A stretch of 27,448 nucleotides of DNA from assembly GCA_050251635.1 (NCBI GenBank), contig JBFWML010000029.1, positions 1 to 27,448 on the forward strand. Direction: 5' to 3'. The first letter of the stretch is position 1. Each line of letters begins with the position of its first letter. The stretch is from JBFWML01 sp050251635. Its GTDB lineage: Bacteria > Campylobacterota > Campylobacteria > Campylobacterales > SZUA-545. The translations under genes were made by a program, and so were the position numbers. Of the stretch, positions 14,829 to 22,857 are shown piece by piece. Below the pieces are notes generated by a model. It did no database searches. It was not told the DNA's origin and saw nothing but the letters and a program-made list of their open reading frames with translations.

Positions 14829-16151
14829 ATGGATCAGGCAAGACGTTCATTTTTTAAAGTGGCCGCCGCTACCGGCGCGGCAACGGCGATAGGGCCTTTA
14901 GGGCTGCAAGCGGATCAAACAACCCCTCTGCTGCCCAAAAGCAACGGCAAACGGGTGGTGGTGATCGGCGGGGGCTTTGGGGGTCTTAGTGCCGCCAAGA
15001 CTCTGCGCCAGAAGGATAAATCCATCGAGGTGGTGGTGCTGGAAAAACGGCCCAATTTTATTTCATGCCCCTACTCCAACGGCTGGGTCGGCGGCATCGT
15101 CGATTACGAAGAGCTGCACCACGACGCCTTCGCCCCGGCGCAAAAGTACGGTTACAAACTGGTGCAAACCACCGTCACCGGCATCGATCGCGCCGCGCGC
15201 ACGGTCAAAACCGCAAACGGCAGCGTGGGTTATGATTATCTGATTTTATCTCCGGGCATCCGTTACGATTACGCCCCCTACTTCGGCAGCGACACCGCCA
15301 AAGCCGAAGCGGTTTACCAAAGCGCCCCGCCCGCCCTGCAGCCGGGCAACGAACAGCTGGCCTTGGTGCGGCAGCTGCGCGCGGTGAAGGGGGGCAACTT
15401 CGTGATTGTCATCCCCGAGGGGGTGTTCCGCTGCCCGCCCGCGCCCTATGAGCGCGCCTGCATGGTCGCCGCGTGGTACAAAAAACAGAACATCAAAGGC
15501 AAGGTGATCGTCATCGATCCGAGGGAAAAACCGCTGGCCAAGGCCGAGGGCTTTTTGCACAGCTTTAAAACCCTCTACCCGGACACGATCGAATATATCC
15601 ATTCGGCCAAATTTAAAGATATCGATCTGGACAAAAAGATCGTTTACGCCGAACGGTTCAACAAGGAAAAAGCGGACTTCGAGCCGGTCAGCTTCGACTA
15701 CGCGGCGGCCAACGTCATCCCTGCCGTGCGCGCCAGCAGCCTGATTGGCGAAGCGGGGCTGCAAACCCACGCAGGGGGCTGGGCCAAGCTCTCAGGGCCG
15801 TCGCACCGCAGCGCCAATGACGAACGGGTTTATGTGATCGGCGACAGCCAAGGGGAGTTTCCCTACCCCAAAAGCGGCCAGATGGCCAACGCGCAGGCCA
15901 AAGTGGCCGCCGCGCACATTGCCGCGCGGCTTGCGGGAAAACCGCTGGACGAATTTGCGCTGCTGCCCTTTAATGTGTGCTACTCGCTCATCGGCCGCGA
16001 CCCGGCCACGGCGATCGTGGTCTTCCACGACGTAAGCGTTCAAGAGGGCAAGATCAAAGTCACCGCGCGGGATACCCAGGTGGCCGACGAAGCCACCGGC
16101 AAGGCCACAACCGACTGGTACCGGGGTATTATCGCCGATATCTTCCTGTAA
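14829..16151 (+). CDS. FccB/SoxF-type sulfide dehydrogenase flavoprotein
   Basis: 440 residues. A Tat signal (ARRSFFKVAA) leads the protein to the periplasm, already folded with cofactor. An FAD-binding GGGFGG motif lies at 47-52, followed by SCPYSN (Cys80), RCPPAPYE (Cys202) and FNVCYSL (Cys384). After removal of a leader of about 40 residues these match, in order and spacing, the flavin-linking cysteine and the redox disulfide pair of flavocytochrome c sulfide dehydrogenase (Cys42, Cys161 and Cys337 in the Allochromatium enzyme). It should oxidise sulfide to sulfur or polysulfide and pass electrons to a cytochrome c. No heme-bearing FccA gene is adjacent; the divergent neighbour lacks CxxCH. 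ATG 14829 follows AAGGAGA. Confidence 0.88.
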   Translation: MDQARRSFFKVAAATGAATAIGPLGLQADQTTPLLPKSNGKRVVVIGGGFGGLSAAKTLRQKDKSIEVVVLEKRPNFISCPYSNGWVGGIVDYEELHHDAFAPAQKYGYKLVQTTVTGIDRAARTVKTANGSVGYDYLILSPGIRYDYAPYFGSDTAKAEAVYQSAPPALQPGNEQLALVRQLRAVKGGNFVIVIPEGVFRCPPAPYERACMVAAWYKKQNIKGKVIVIDPREKPLAKAEGFLHSFKTLYPDTIEYIHSAKFKDIDLDKKIVYAERFNKEKADFEPVSFDYAAANVIPAVRASSLIGEAGLQTHAGGWAKLSGPSHRSANDERVYVIGDSQGEFPYPKSGQMANAQAKVAAAHIAARLAGKPLDEFALLPFNVCYSLIGRDPATAIVVFHDVSVQEGKIKVTARDTQVADEATGKATTDWYRGIIADIFL

Positions 16152-16178
16152 GTTCATCGCCCCGCACGGGGCGTGAAC
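16152..16178 (+). terminator. Stem-loop directly after the FccB-type gene
   Basis: GTTCA-T-CGCCCC pairs with GGGGCG-TGAAC around a GCAC loop, starting on the base after the stop codon. Only a short CTTT follows, so termination may be partial; it may also stabilise the mRNA 3' end. Confidence 0.5.
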
Positions 16179-16191
16179 CTTTAGCCGCGCC

Positions 16192-16218
16192 TTAACGATT
16201 TTCCAGTAAAGTCGATGT
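16192..16218 (+). promoter_or_regulatory. Possible sigma28 (FliA) promoter of the chemoreceptor
   Basis: TTAA, 17 bases, then CGATGT, compared with the flagellar-class consensus TAAA-N15-GCCGATAA. The spacing is exact and the match partial. It lies 29 bases upstream of the preferred ATG. Chemoreceptors are commonly FliA-controlled. Confidence 0.3.
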
Positions 16219-16246
16219 TCCTTTCAACTTGCGCAGGGGTATGGCT

Positions 16247-17869
16247 ATGATCGAGCGGTGGAAAAATCTGGGTATCGCCCTGAAGCTTCAAATCGTGATT
16301 TTCGTGTTTATTCTGATCGGGCTTTCGATCACGCTGCAGTGGCTTAAAAGCCGTATCGATCACCAATCCCACGCCGAGATCGTCAAAGAGGGTCAGGCGG
16401 TTGCCAAAACCGCCATCACGGGCCTGAACATCCTCATGCTCACCGGCGCCATCGCCGATCCCGCCAACCGCGAACTCTTCTTCGACAAAATGGCCTCGAA
16501 CGAGGACTTTCTCGATTTTTACGTGGTGCGCGGCGAGGCGATCAACAGCATGTTCGGCCCCGGCCTGGAACGGGAACAACCCCGCAACGGCGTGGACAAG
16601 GCGGTACTGAGCAGCGGCCAGACCCAAATTGAGTACCTCACCACCGGCGGACGCGAAGCGATGCGGGTGGTTTACCCCTTTATCGCCTCGTCGCAGTTTG
16701 AGGGGATCAACTGCCTGCTATGCCACGCGGTCAACGAAGGCACGGTTTTAGGCGCAGCCAGCGTCACGGTGGACATCACCGAAAACGTCGCCGAGCGCGA
16801 CCGGACGATGCTCTATTTGTGGATTGCGCAGATCATGCTGCAGATTGCGCTGCTGGGCGTGGTTTATTACGTGGTGCGCCGGGTGGTGGGCGATCCCCTG
16901 GAGCGGCTGATCGACGGGCTTTCTTCCATCAAGGGCGATCTCACCCGGCGGCTTAAGGTCGAAAGCCGCGACGAAGTGGGTCACACCACCGAGTATGTCA
17001 ACCACTTTTTGCAGGAGACACAACAGACGCTCAAAAGCGCGCAGCAAGCCTCCGAAACCAACAAGCAGACCGCCGAGGCGATGCGTCAGGCGGCGCAGAC
17101 CGGAGCGCAGGCGGCGCAAAAAAGCAGCCAGACCATTCAGGCGCTGGCCGCCAGGGCCGGAGGCATCCGCGCCATCCTGCACGAAAGCGTCCAGTCGGCC
17201 AAGCAGACCACGCAAAACATTCTCCAGGCCGACGGCGATCTGAACGAAGCGGCAGCCGAAGTGAACGAGATGATTGCTCAAATCGAGGACCGATCGGCCA
17301 AGGAGGCGCAGATCGAACACCGCGTGGGCGAACTAGCCGGCAGCATCGAGGCGGTGCGGGGGATTCTCTCCAGCATCAACGAAATCGCCGATCAGACCAA
17401 CCTGCTGGCCCTCAACGCCGCGATCGAAGCGGCCCGGGCGGGGGAACACGGCCGGGGTTTTGCGGTGGTGGCGGACGAGGTGCGCAAACTGGCCGAGCGC
17501 ACCCAAAAGAGCCTTTCAGAAAGCAGCGCCACGATGAACTTGATGGTGCAGTCGATTATGCAGACCTCCGAAGAGATCGGCCGCAACGCCGAGGCGATGC
17601 GCCAGCTCAACGAAGCCAACGCCCGCGTGGAAGAAAAAATCAAAGCCGCCGTCGCCGCCATCAAAGCCGCCCGCGGCATCTCCGATCGCTCGCTGGAAAA
17701 CTCCAACGGCATCGCCAAGGAGGTCGAATCGATGATCGACGAAAGCGAAAAAGCCCAGTCCGTCAGCCGTCAGGGCAGCGAGGCGATCGCGCAGCTGAGC
17801 GATCTCTCCGCCCAGCTGGCCGAAACCGCCAAACAGCTCGATTCGGCCATCGGGCGCTTTAGAGTGTAG
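16247..17869 (+). CDS. Methyl-accepting chemotaxis protein with periplasmic CxxCH motif
   Basis: 540 residues from ATG 16247 (AGGGG seven bases upstream); ATG 16241 and TTG 16229 are less well placed. Transmembrane helix about 10-30, periplasmic sensor about 31-182, second helix about 185-208, HAMP about 210-260, coiled coils, and the conserved hairpin tip EIADQTNLLALNAAIEAARA. The sensor contains GINCLLCHAVNEG with Cys156, Cys159 and His160: a complete heme c attachment motif on the periplasmic side. Heme-bearing chemoreceptors such as DcrA of Desulfovibrio sense oxygen or redox state, so an aerotaxis or redox-taxis role is likely here, though heme loading is inferred. It should signal through CheW/CheA. 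It overlaps the convergent HIT gene by 11 bases. Confidence 0.92.
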   Translation: MIERWKNLGIALKLQIVIFVFILIGLSITLQWLKSRIDHQSHAEIVKEGQAVAKTAITGLNILMLTGAIADPANRELFFDKMASNEDFLDFYVVRGEAINSMFGPGLEREQPRNGVDKAVLSSGQTQIEYLTTGGREAMRVVYPFIASSQFEGINCLLCHAVNEGTVLGAASVTVDITENVAERDRTMLYLWIAQIMLQIALLGVVYYVVRRVVGDPLERLIDGLSSIKGDLTRRLKVESRDEVGHTTEYVNHFLQETQQTLKSAQQASETNKQTAEAMRQAAQTGAQAAQKSSQTIQALAARAGGIRAILHESVQSAKQTTQNILQADGDLNEAAAEVNEMIAQIEDRSAKEAQIEHRVGELAGSIEAVRGILSSINEIADQTNLLALNAAIEAARAGEHGRGFAVVADEVRKLAERTQKSLSESSATMNLMVQSIMQTSEEIGRNAEAMRQLNEANARVEEKIKAAVAAIKAARGISDRSLENSNGIAKEVESMIDESEKAQSVSRQGSEAIAQLSDLSAQLAETAKQLDSAIGRFRV

Positions 17870-18230
17870 AGGCCGAAAGGCGCTGCTTTAAAATCCGTTC
17901 GAAAGCGCCGTGATCGGGCAGGCGCAGATCGCCTTCCCGCTGCTTGACGCCCCACATGGGTTCGGGAAAATGGCTGTCGTTTTTAAACCGGGCGGTGACG
18001 TGAAAGTGCAACTGAGGCAGATAGTTGCCGAAGCTGGCGATATTGATCTTGTCGGGGCGGTAGTACTCCAAAAGCGCGCGCTCGCACAGATCCAGCGCCT
18101 CGAACAGATCGGCCCTGACTGGCGGCGGACACTCGGAAAGCTCCTTGTAGGGGTGCAGCGTAAAGATTTTCAGCCACGGCACGGCGCTTTCGTGCCACTC
18201 GATGCGCAGATGACGGCCCTTATAAATCAT
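17859..18230 (-). CDS. HIT-family protein
   Basis: 123 residues from ATG 18228-18230, with a strong GGAGG site upstream. The family hydrolyses or transfers nucleotide phosphoesters, typically on adenosine-phosphoramidate or dinucleotide substrates. The signature reads LPQLHFHVTARF: the first His of the HxHxH motif is Gln, but the middle His, which is the nucleophile in Hint/Fhit enzymes, and the last His are kept. The preceding segment KINIASFGNYLP fits the family fold. A Gln at this site occurs in a branch of HIT proteins, so activity remains plausible. It is cytoplasmic with no signal peptide. It is divergent from the nitroreductase, with only 30 bases between the starts, and overlaps the chemoreceptor end. 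Confidence 0.85.
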   Translation of the reverse strand: MIYKGRHLRIEWHESAVPWLKIFTLHPYKELSECPPPVRADLFEALDLCERALLEYYRPDKINIASFGNYLPQLHFHVTARFKNDSHFPEPMWGVKQREGDLRLPDHGAFERILKQRLSASTL

Positions 18231-18260
18231 CTCAAACCTCCTGTGGGTTAAAATCGGCTT

Positions 18261-18920
18261 ATGAAAACAACCGAAGCCATACAAAAACGTCAGAGTATCC
18301 GCGCCTACCTGAAAAAGCCCGTCGAAGAGACGCTGCTCAACCAACTGCTCGAAACCGCCAAACTTTCGCCTTCGTCGGTCAACTCCCAGCCGTGGCGGCT
18401 GGCGGTGGTTCAGGGCGAAAGCCTGTCCAAACTGACCGCCGATCTCATCGCCGCCTCCCCCCAGGAGCCCCGCCATGAGGTGCCCTACTACCCCGAACGG
18501 TGGTTTGAACCCTTTTTAAGCCGCCGCCGCGCCTGCGGACTGGCGCTGTATGGCGCGCTGCAAATCCAGCGCCGGGATATCGAACGCCAAAAGGAAGCGC
18601 GGCTGAACAACTTCCGCTTTTTCGGCGCGCCGGTGGGGGTTATTCTCTTTACCCACAAAAATCTCGCCCCCGGTTCGCTGGTGGATGCGGGGATGCTGTG
18701 GCAAACCCTGATGCTGGCCGCCACCGAGGCGGGCTTGGGCACCTGCGCGCTGGGCAGTCTGGCCGAGTACCCCGATGTGGTGCGCGCCTCGCTCTCGATC
18801 GACGATGAATGGAAAGTCATCGGCGGCATGGCGCTGGGCTGGCCCGATATGCAACACCCCGCCAACGGTTTTCGCACCGAGCGCGAGCCGCTGGAAAATC
18901 TGGTCTGGCGCTATGCTTAA
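18261..18920 (+). CDS. Nitroreductase-family flavoprotein
   Basis: 219 residues. The N-terminal RQSIRAY and the PSSVNSQPWR segment are the usual FMN-phosphate contacts of the nitroreductase family, and the later GLGTCALGSL plus MALGWPD match the C-terminal half. Members reduce nitro groups, quinones or flavins with NAD(P)H, usually as homodimers; the physiological substrate cannot be read from sequence. The ribosome site before ATG 18261 is weak. The gene overlaps thiE by eight bases and appears to lead a three-gene unit with thiE and a cytochrome lipoprotein. A thiamine link is possible from context only. Confidence 0.88.
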   Translation: MKTTEAIQKRQSIRAYLKKPVEETLLNQLLETAKLSPSSVNSQPWRLAVVQGESLSKLTADLIAASPQEPRHEVPYYPERWFEPFLSRRRACGLALYGALQIQRRDIERQKEARLNNFRFFGAPVGVILFTHKNLAPGSLVDAGMLWQTLMLAATEAGLGTCALGSLAEYPDVVRASLSIDDEWKVIGGMALGWPDMQHPANGFRTEREPLENLVWRYA

Positions 18921-19536
18921 GGGGCTTTACGCCATCAGCGACGAAAATCTAACCCCCGACGGCAGACTGCTTGAGCATGCCGAAGCGGTTCTGAAAGGGG
19001 GCGCAAAGCTTTTTCAGCTGCGCCACAAAAGCGGAAGCGACGAAGCGCTGCTGCCGATCGCACGGGAGCTAAAAGCCCTTTGCGAATGCCACAACGCGCT
19101 TTTTATCGTCAACGACCGCGTCGAACTGGCCAAAAACGCCCAAGCCCACGGCCTGCATATGGGCAAGGACGACGGCGAACTCAAAGCCGCGCGGGCGCAT
19201 CTGGGGGCCAAAACCCTCATCGGCGTCTCCTGCTACGGCGATTTGGCGCGGGCGCGCACCATGCAAGAGGCGGGAGCGGATTATGTCGCCTTCGGCAGTT
19301 TTTTTGTCTCACCCACCAAGCCCGCCGCTGCGGTCGTTGCGGCTTCGGTGCTGACCGAGGCTAAAAAACGGCTCCTTATTCCCCTCTGCGCCATCGGCGG
19401 CATTACGCTGCAAAACGCGCCGTCGCTGATTGAGGCCGGAGCGGATATGGTGGCGGTCATTAGCGATTTGTGGCAAAACGGCGCAACCGATCGGGCCCGG
19501 CAATACGCACAACTTTTTAACGGAATCAAACCATGA
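18913..19536 (+). CDS. thiE: Thiamine-phosphate synthase
   Basis: 207 residues, close to the usual ThiE length. It joins HMP-pyrimidine diphosphate and thiazole phosphate to form thiamine monophosphate. Motifs follow the family order: FQLRHK near residue 35 (diphosphate binding), FIVNDRVELA, GLHMGKDDGE, GVSCYGDLARA, YVAFGSFFVSPTKP, and CAIGGI (phosphate loop). ATG 18913 lies inside the end of the nitroreductase gene (eight-base overlap), so translation is probably coupled. The stop overlaps the next ATG (ATGA). No other thi genes are in the window and no TPP riboswitch is present, since the start is embedded in the upstream gene. Confidence 0.93.
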   Translation: MLKGLYAISDENLTPDGRLLEHAEAVLKGGAKLFQLRHKSGSDEALLPIARELKALCECHNALFIVNDRVELAKNAQAHGLHMGKDDGELKAARAHLGAKTLIGVSCYGDLARARTMQEAGADYVAFGSFFVSPTKPAAAVVAASVLTEAKKRLLIPLCAIGGITLQNAPSLIEAGADMVAVISDLWQNGATDRARQYAQLFNGIKP

Positions 19537-19943
19537 AAAAAATCCTTATTTTCCTCCCATTGCTTCTAACCCTCGCCGGCTGCGGCGACAAGCCCGAACA
19601 AAAAGCCCCCGCAAGCGCAGCGCCCGTTGCCAAGCCCGCGCCCGCGCCCGCGCCCGCGCCTGCGCCTGCGCCCGTGAGCAGCGCAGCGGTTCAAACCGCC
19701 CCTTCGGGTCAAACGCTCTATCAGCGCTGTGCCGCCTGCCACGGCGTTCAGGGGCAAACCCCCGCGCTGGGCAAGGGTTCGGCCATCGCGGGCTGGAGTG
19801 CGGCCAAAACCGAAACGGCGCTCAAGGCCTACCGCGCGGGCGAACGCAACGCCTACGGCATGGGCAACATGATGAAATCGCAGGCCCAAAGCCTTACCGA
19901 CGCCGAAATTGCCGCGCTGGCCGCCCATATTCAAGGGCTGTAA
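19533..19943 (+). CDS. Lipoprotein monoheme cytochrome c with Ala-Pro tether
   Basis: 136 residues. The signal peptide ends in the lipobox LAGC (Cys17), so the protein should be lipid-anchored on the periplasmic side. Residues about 24-48 are an Ala/Pro-rich spacer built of AP dipeptides, which would hold the heme domain away from the membrane. The heme domain has CAACH near residue 69 and a distal Met in the AYGMGNMM segment as the likely sixth ligand, as in class I cytochromes. It is a candidate electron acceptor in the periplasm. The ATGA overlap couples it to thiE although the functions differ. A strong terminator follows. The AP repeat DNA (GCGCCC units) could vary in length. Confidence 0.9.
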   Translation: MKKILIFLPLLLTLAGCGDKPEQKAPASAAPVAKPAPAPAPAPAPAPVSSAAVQTAPSGQTLYQRCAACHGVQGQTPALGKGSAIAGWSAAKTETALKAYRAGERNAYGMGNMMKSQAQSLTDAEIAALAAHIQGL

Positions 19944-19969
19944 TCCCCCGGTTTGCGGGGGGATTTTTT
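19942..19969 (+). terminator. Rho-independent terminator after the cytochrome c gene
   Basis: ATCCCCC pairs with GGGGGAT around GGTTTGCG and is followed by a T-run (19964-19969). The stem begins inside the TAA stop codon. It closes the nitroreductase-thiE-cytochrome unit. Confidence 0.88.
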
Positions 19970-19985
19970 AGAGCGGACTGGTACA

Positions 19986-20012
19986 TTACGTTTCTGTTTT
20001 TTCAAAACGTAA
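19986..20012 (+). promoter_or_regulatory. Long dyad upstream of the TonB-dependent receptor
   Basis: TTACGTTT and AAACGTAA are perfect 8-bp arms separated by 11 bases. The dyad lies 21 bases before the receptor start and just after the preceding terminator, so it is either an operator or a leader hairpin. No T-tract follows, which argues against a terminator. Confidence 0.45.
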
Positions 20013-20033
20013 CACCCCCGACCAAGGAGACCC

Positions 20034-22310
20034 ATGTTCCGCAGGAGCGCATGGTTACTTTTGCTCAGTTTCGGCCTTTTGCGGGCCGAAGAGAGCCCCG
20101 AAGCCTCTTTGCTGCTTGATGCGCTCGAAGAGACCAGCACGCTGGCCACCCGGACCAAGCTCAACATCGACGATCTGCCCTCCACCATCACCGTTTTGCA
20201 CCGCGATCAGCTCAGCCGCATGGGTTTTCTCACCCTGCACGATGCGCTCAGCATACTGCCCGGCGTCGATAGCACCCGCTCGAGCAACGGCTGGCGCATG
20301 GCCACGATGCGCGGCGCCTATGTGGCCAACAGCTTCGGCTTTGACAAGGTCAAGCTGCTGATCGACGGCGTCGATGTGACCACGGCGCTTTACGGCAGCG
20401 TCTATTACTATCTGGACTTTCCGGTGGATTTGATCGAACGCATCGAGGTGCTGCGCGGCCCGGCCTCGGTGGAGTACGGCACCGGAGCCTACGCGGGGGC
20501 GATCAACGTCGTTACGCGGCTGCAGGAGGGCGGGGAGAATCAGCTCTTTTTGCAGGGCGGCAACGAGGCCTACCGTGGCGCGGGCGCGGTACTAAACCAC
20601 CGGATCGGCAACTGGCGCGTGGGCATGGACGCCTACCGCCGTCAAGATCGCGCCACCGTCGAATATCCCGATCCCGATCGCGGCGGACACAGCGCCTGGG
20701 GCGGCACCTCCTTTCAGGGCTTTACCGACCAGTCCGCGGGCGTACTGATTACCGACGAGCGCTTTTACCTGAAGGGCCGCACCAAACAGGCCGCCTACGA
20801 CAACCACACCGGCGGCATCGTCACCCCCGTGGCCGACAACGGCCCCAAAAACAACAACACCCACCACCTGCTCGAAGCGGGCTACCGGTCGGATTTTCAC
20901 GGCGGTTTTCGCTGGCAGGTCAAAACGGGCGTGCGGGAGTACACCTACGATATGCAGATGCACGCCTACAGTCCCGATCAGGTCAAAACTATTTTATTAG
21001 GCGACCTCGACGATTTTGAGGAGATCGGCGAAGATTATATTGCGGAGCTGATGGGTGCCGGACTGGACTTGGCCACGGCCACGGCGCGGTGGGAAAATTC
21101 GGCGCTTCCCGCGCTCAATGCGGCGCTGGAAGCCAATCTAACCCACTACGGCATCGGCGATTTTTACGGCAAGGAGCGCAGCCATTACGCCGAGCTTCGG
21201 GGCGAGTTTCAGACCGATCGCCTATTGATCGAACTGGGCGGCGGTTTTGAAGAAAACGTCAATCTGGGCAGCCATGTACGCAGCAACTACCTCGATAGCG
21301 AGATCGAATCGACGATCGTCGCCGTTTTGGAAAACGACGCAGCCGATCTGCTGGGCCAGCCGACCGATCCGATCGACGCCGACTGGGGCGCGCCCAAAAC
21401 GTTGGTGGACGATCAGGGTTTTGTGGGCAGCAAGACGCACCGGCGTCAGATTGCCTCGATCTGGGCCAAAACCTCCCTTCAGCTCAGCGACGCGCTGGAT
21501 CTGAGCCTGGGCGCGCGAAGCGACCGCTACAGCGATCTGAACAAAGCGCTGCCGAGCTATCAGGCAGGTTTGCTCTACCGCGCCGGAGTGGCCGACCGGT
21601 TTAAGCTGATGGCCGGGCACGCCTTTCGCGCGCCCAGCCGCGTAGAGCTCTACTCGCTCGGCGCGCGGGGGCTTATTCCGCTGGGGGATCCCGGCCTCAA
21701 GCCCGAAACCGTCGATACCGTTCAGATCGGCTGGCACCGCCGCATGGGCGCGCAGGATTCCATGGAGACAACGCTCTTTCACTCCACCCTGCGCGACGTG
21801 CTGGACATCAACAGCCACGACGCCTTTAACGACGGCACCGATACCGACACCTACGCCAACTTTCCCAAGCGCACCGCCAGCGGCATGGAGTTCGGCTGGC
21901 AGGCCTACACCACGCCCGAACACCGCTTTCAGGGCAGTCTGGCCTATCTGAACGTGCGCCACCACGGCATCGCGGCGGGCTACAACGACGATATGCCCCG
22001 GATGCAGGACATTGCCTCCCTGCTGGGCAATATCGCCCACACGTGGTATCTCAGCGGCCGCTGGAGTCTCAACACCCACGCCCAGCTTCAGGCCGGACGG
22101 ATTCAAAACCACAGCAATCTGCCCATCGACGACAACATCGTCGTCAACGAAACCCTCACCTGGCAGATGAGTCCCGATATCCGCTGGCGGATTTACGCCT
22201 ACAATCTCTTTGACGCCACGCAGAAGATGCCCTCCACCTGGGGGTATCACGCTCAAGGGATCGTCACCGCCGGACGGCGGATTTATCTTAGCTATACGCA
22301 AAGGTTCTAA
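20034..22310 (+). CDS. TonB-dependent outer-membrane receptor
   Basis: 758 residues with a signal peptide (MFRRSAWLLLLSFGLLRAEE) and an AAGGAGA ribosome site. The plug domain covers about 45-170: DLPSTITVLHRDQL, LHDALSILPGVD, ERIEVLRGPASVEYGTGAYAG and INVVTR are family signatures. A 22-strand-type barrel follows, ending in Phe (YLSYTQRF) as outer-membrane barrels do. Such receptors import siderophores, cobalamin, metals or organic ligands using TonB-ExbBD energy. The substrate is not evident. A receptor followed by a YfiR-like periplasmic protein, a kinase and a REC-kinase suggests the ligand is also signalled. A canonical TonB box is not obvious at the N-terminus. Confidence 0.92.
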   Translation: MFRRSAWLLLLSFGLLRAEESPEASLLLDALEETSTLATRTKLNIDDLPSTITVLHRDQLSRMGFLTLHDALSILPGVDSTRSSNGWRMATMRGAYVANSFGFDKVKLLIDGVDVTTALYGSVYYYLDFPVDLIERIEVLRGPASVEYGTGAYAGAINVVTRLQEGGENQLFLQGGNEAYRGAGAVLNHRIGNWRVGMDAYRRQDRATVEYPDPDRGGHSAWGGTSFQGFTDQSAGVLITDERFYLKGRTKQAAYDNHTGGIVTPVADNGPKNNNTHHLLEAGYRSDFHGGFRWQVKTGVREYTYDMQMHAYSPDQVKTILLGDLDDFEEIGEDYIAELMGAGLDLATATARWENSALPALNAALEANLTHYGIGDFYGKERSHYAELRGEFQTDRLLIELGGGFEENVNLGSHVRSNYLDSEIESTIVAVLENDAADLLGQPTDPIDADWGAPKTLVDDQGFVGSKTHRRQIASIWAKTSLQLSDALDLSLGARSDRYSDLNKALPSYQAGLLYRAGVADRFKLMAGHAFRAPSRVELYSLGARGLIPLGDPGLKPETVDTVQIGWHRRMGAQDSMETTLFHSTLRDVLDINSHDAFNDGTDTDTYANFPKRTASGMEFGWQAYTTPEHRFQGSLAYLNVRHHGIAAGYNDDMPRMQDIASLLGNIAHTWYLSGRWSLNTHAQLQAGRIQNHSNLPIDDNIVVNETLTWQMSPDIRWRIYAYNLFDATQKMPSTWGYHAQGIVTAGRRIYLSYTQRF

Positions 22311-22317
22311 CACGCGG

Positions 22318-22857
22318 CTGATTCGGCTTTGGGTTCTTTTATCGGCATTGGCGCTTTCGCTCGCGGCGGAAAAGTACAGCCAGACTCTATTGGCCATGCA
22401 CGCGCGGGTGCTGCCCTCCATTATTCTGATGGACCGGCAGATCGATCAAAAAACCCCGCCGGGGGTTTTGGAGATCGCCGTGCTTCACCTTGCCGAAGAC
22501 CGCATCAACGCCGAACGCTTCGCCGCGCTGCTGGAGCAGACCCATCCAAACGGCGTGGGAAGCTACAAGGTTTCGGCCAGAGCGCTCTCCTACGCCGAAC
22601 TGAAAACCGCTCCGGCGGCGGCGGGCTACTATCTGCTGCCCGCCGATCAGGCCTCAATCACCCGCGCGATCGACGCGGCAATCGCCCAAAGCCGCGTCAG
22701 TTTCGCCTACGAAGAGAGTCTGGTCAGAAGCGGCGTGCTTGCCTCGCTCTCCGTGGGCCGCAAAACGACGCCCTATCTCAACACCGACACCATCGCAAAG
22801 AGCCGGATTCTTTTTAATCCCACGCTGATCGGCATTGCCAAAAGGTTCCCCGAATGA
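22318..22857 (+). CDS. Periplasmic YfiR-like protein (start uncertain)
   Basis: About 179 residues if read from CTG 22318, seven bases after the receptor stop. No ATG, GTG or well-placed TTG exists there; the nearest ATG (22210) would overlap the receptor gene by 101 bases, and TTG 22348 would cut the signal peptide. The frame from 22318 encodes a good signal peptide (IRLWVLLSALALSLAAEK), followed by HARVLPSIILMDRQI and, near the end, VLASLSVGRKTTPYLN and AKSRILFNPTLIGIAKR, which recall the C-terminal pattern of YfiR/DUF4154 periplasmic regulators. YfiR proteins bind and restrain membrane sensors. It overlaps the kinase at 22854 by ATGA, so it probably modulates that kinase; this is inference. 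Confidence 0.62.
   Translation: MIRLWVLLSALALSLAAEKYSQTLLAMHARVLPSIILMDRQIDQKTPPGVLEIAVLHLAEDRINAERFAALLEQTHPNGVGSYKVSARALSYAELKTAPAAAGYYLLPADQASITRAIDAAIAQSRVSFAYEESLVRSGVLASLSVGRKTTPYLNTDTIAKSRILFNPTLIGIAKRFPE

Noticed and set aside
18850..18913. TPP riboswitch upstream of thiE
   Set aside because: The thiE start is inside the nitroreductase gene and no THI-box motif is present.
21222..22421. 399-codon open frame on the minus strand
   Set aside because: It is antisense to the TonB-dependent receptor, without family motifs or a signal peptide.
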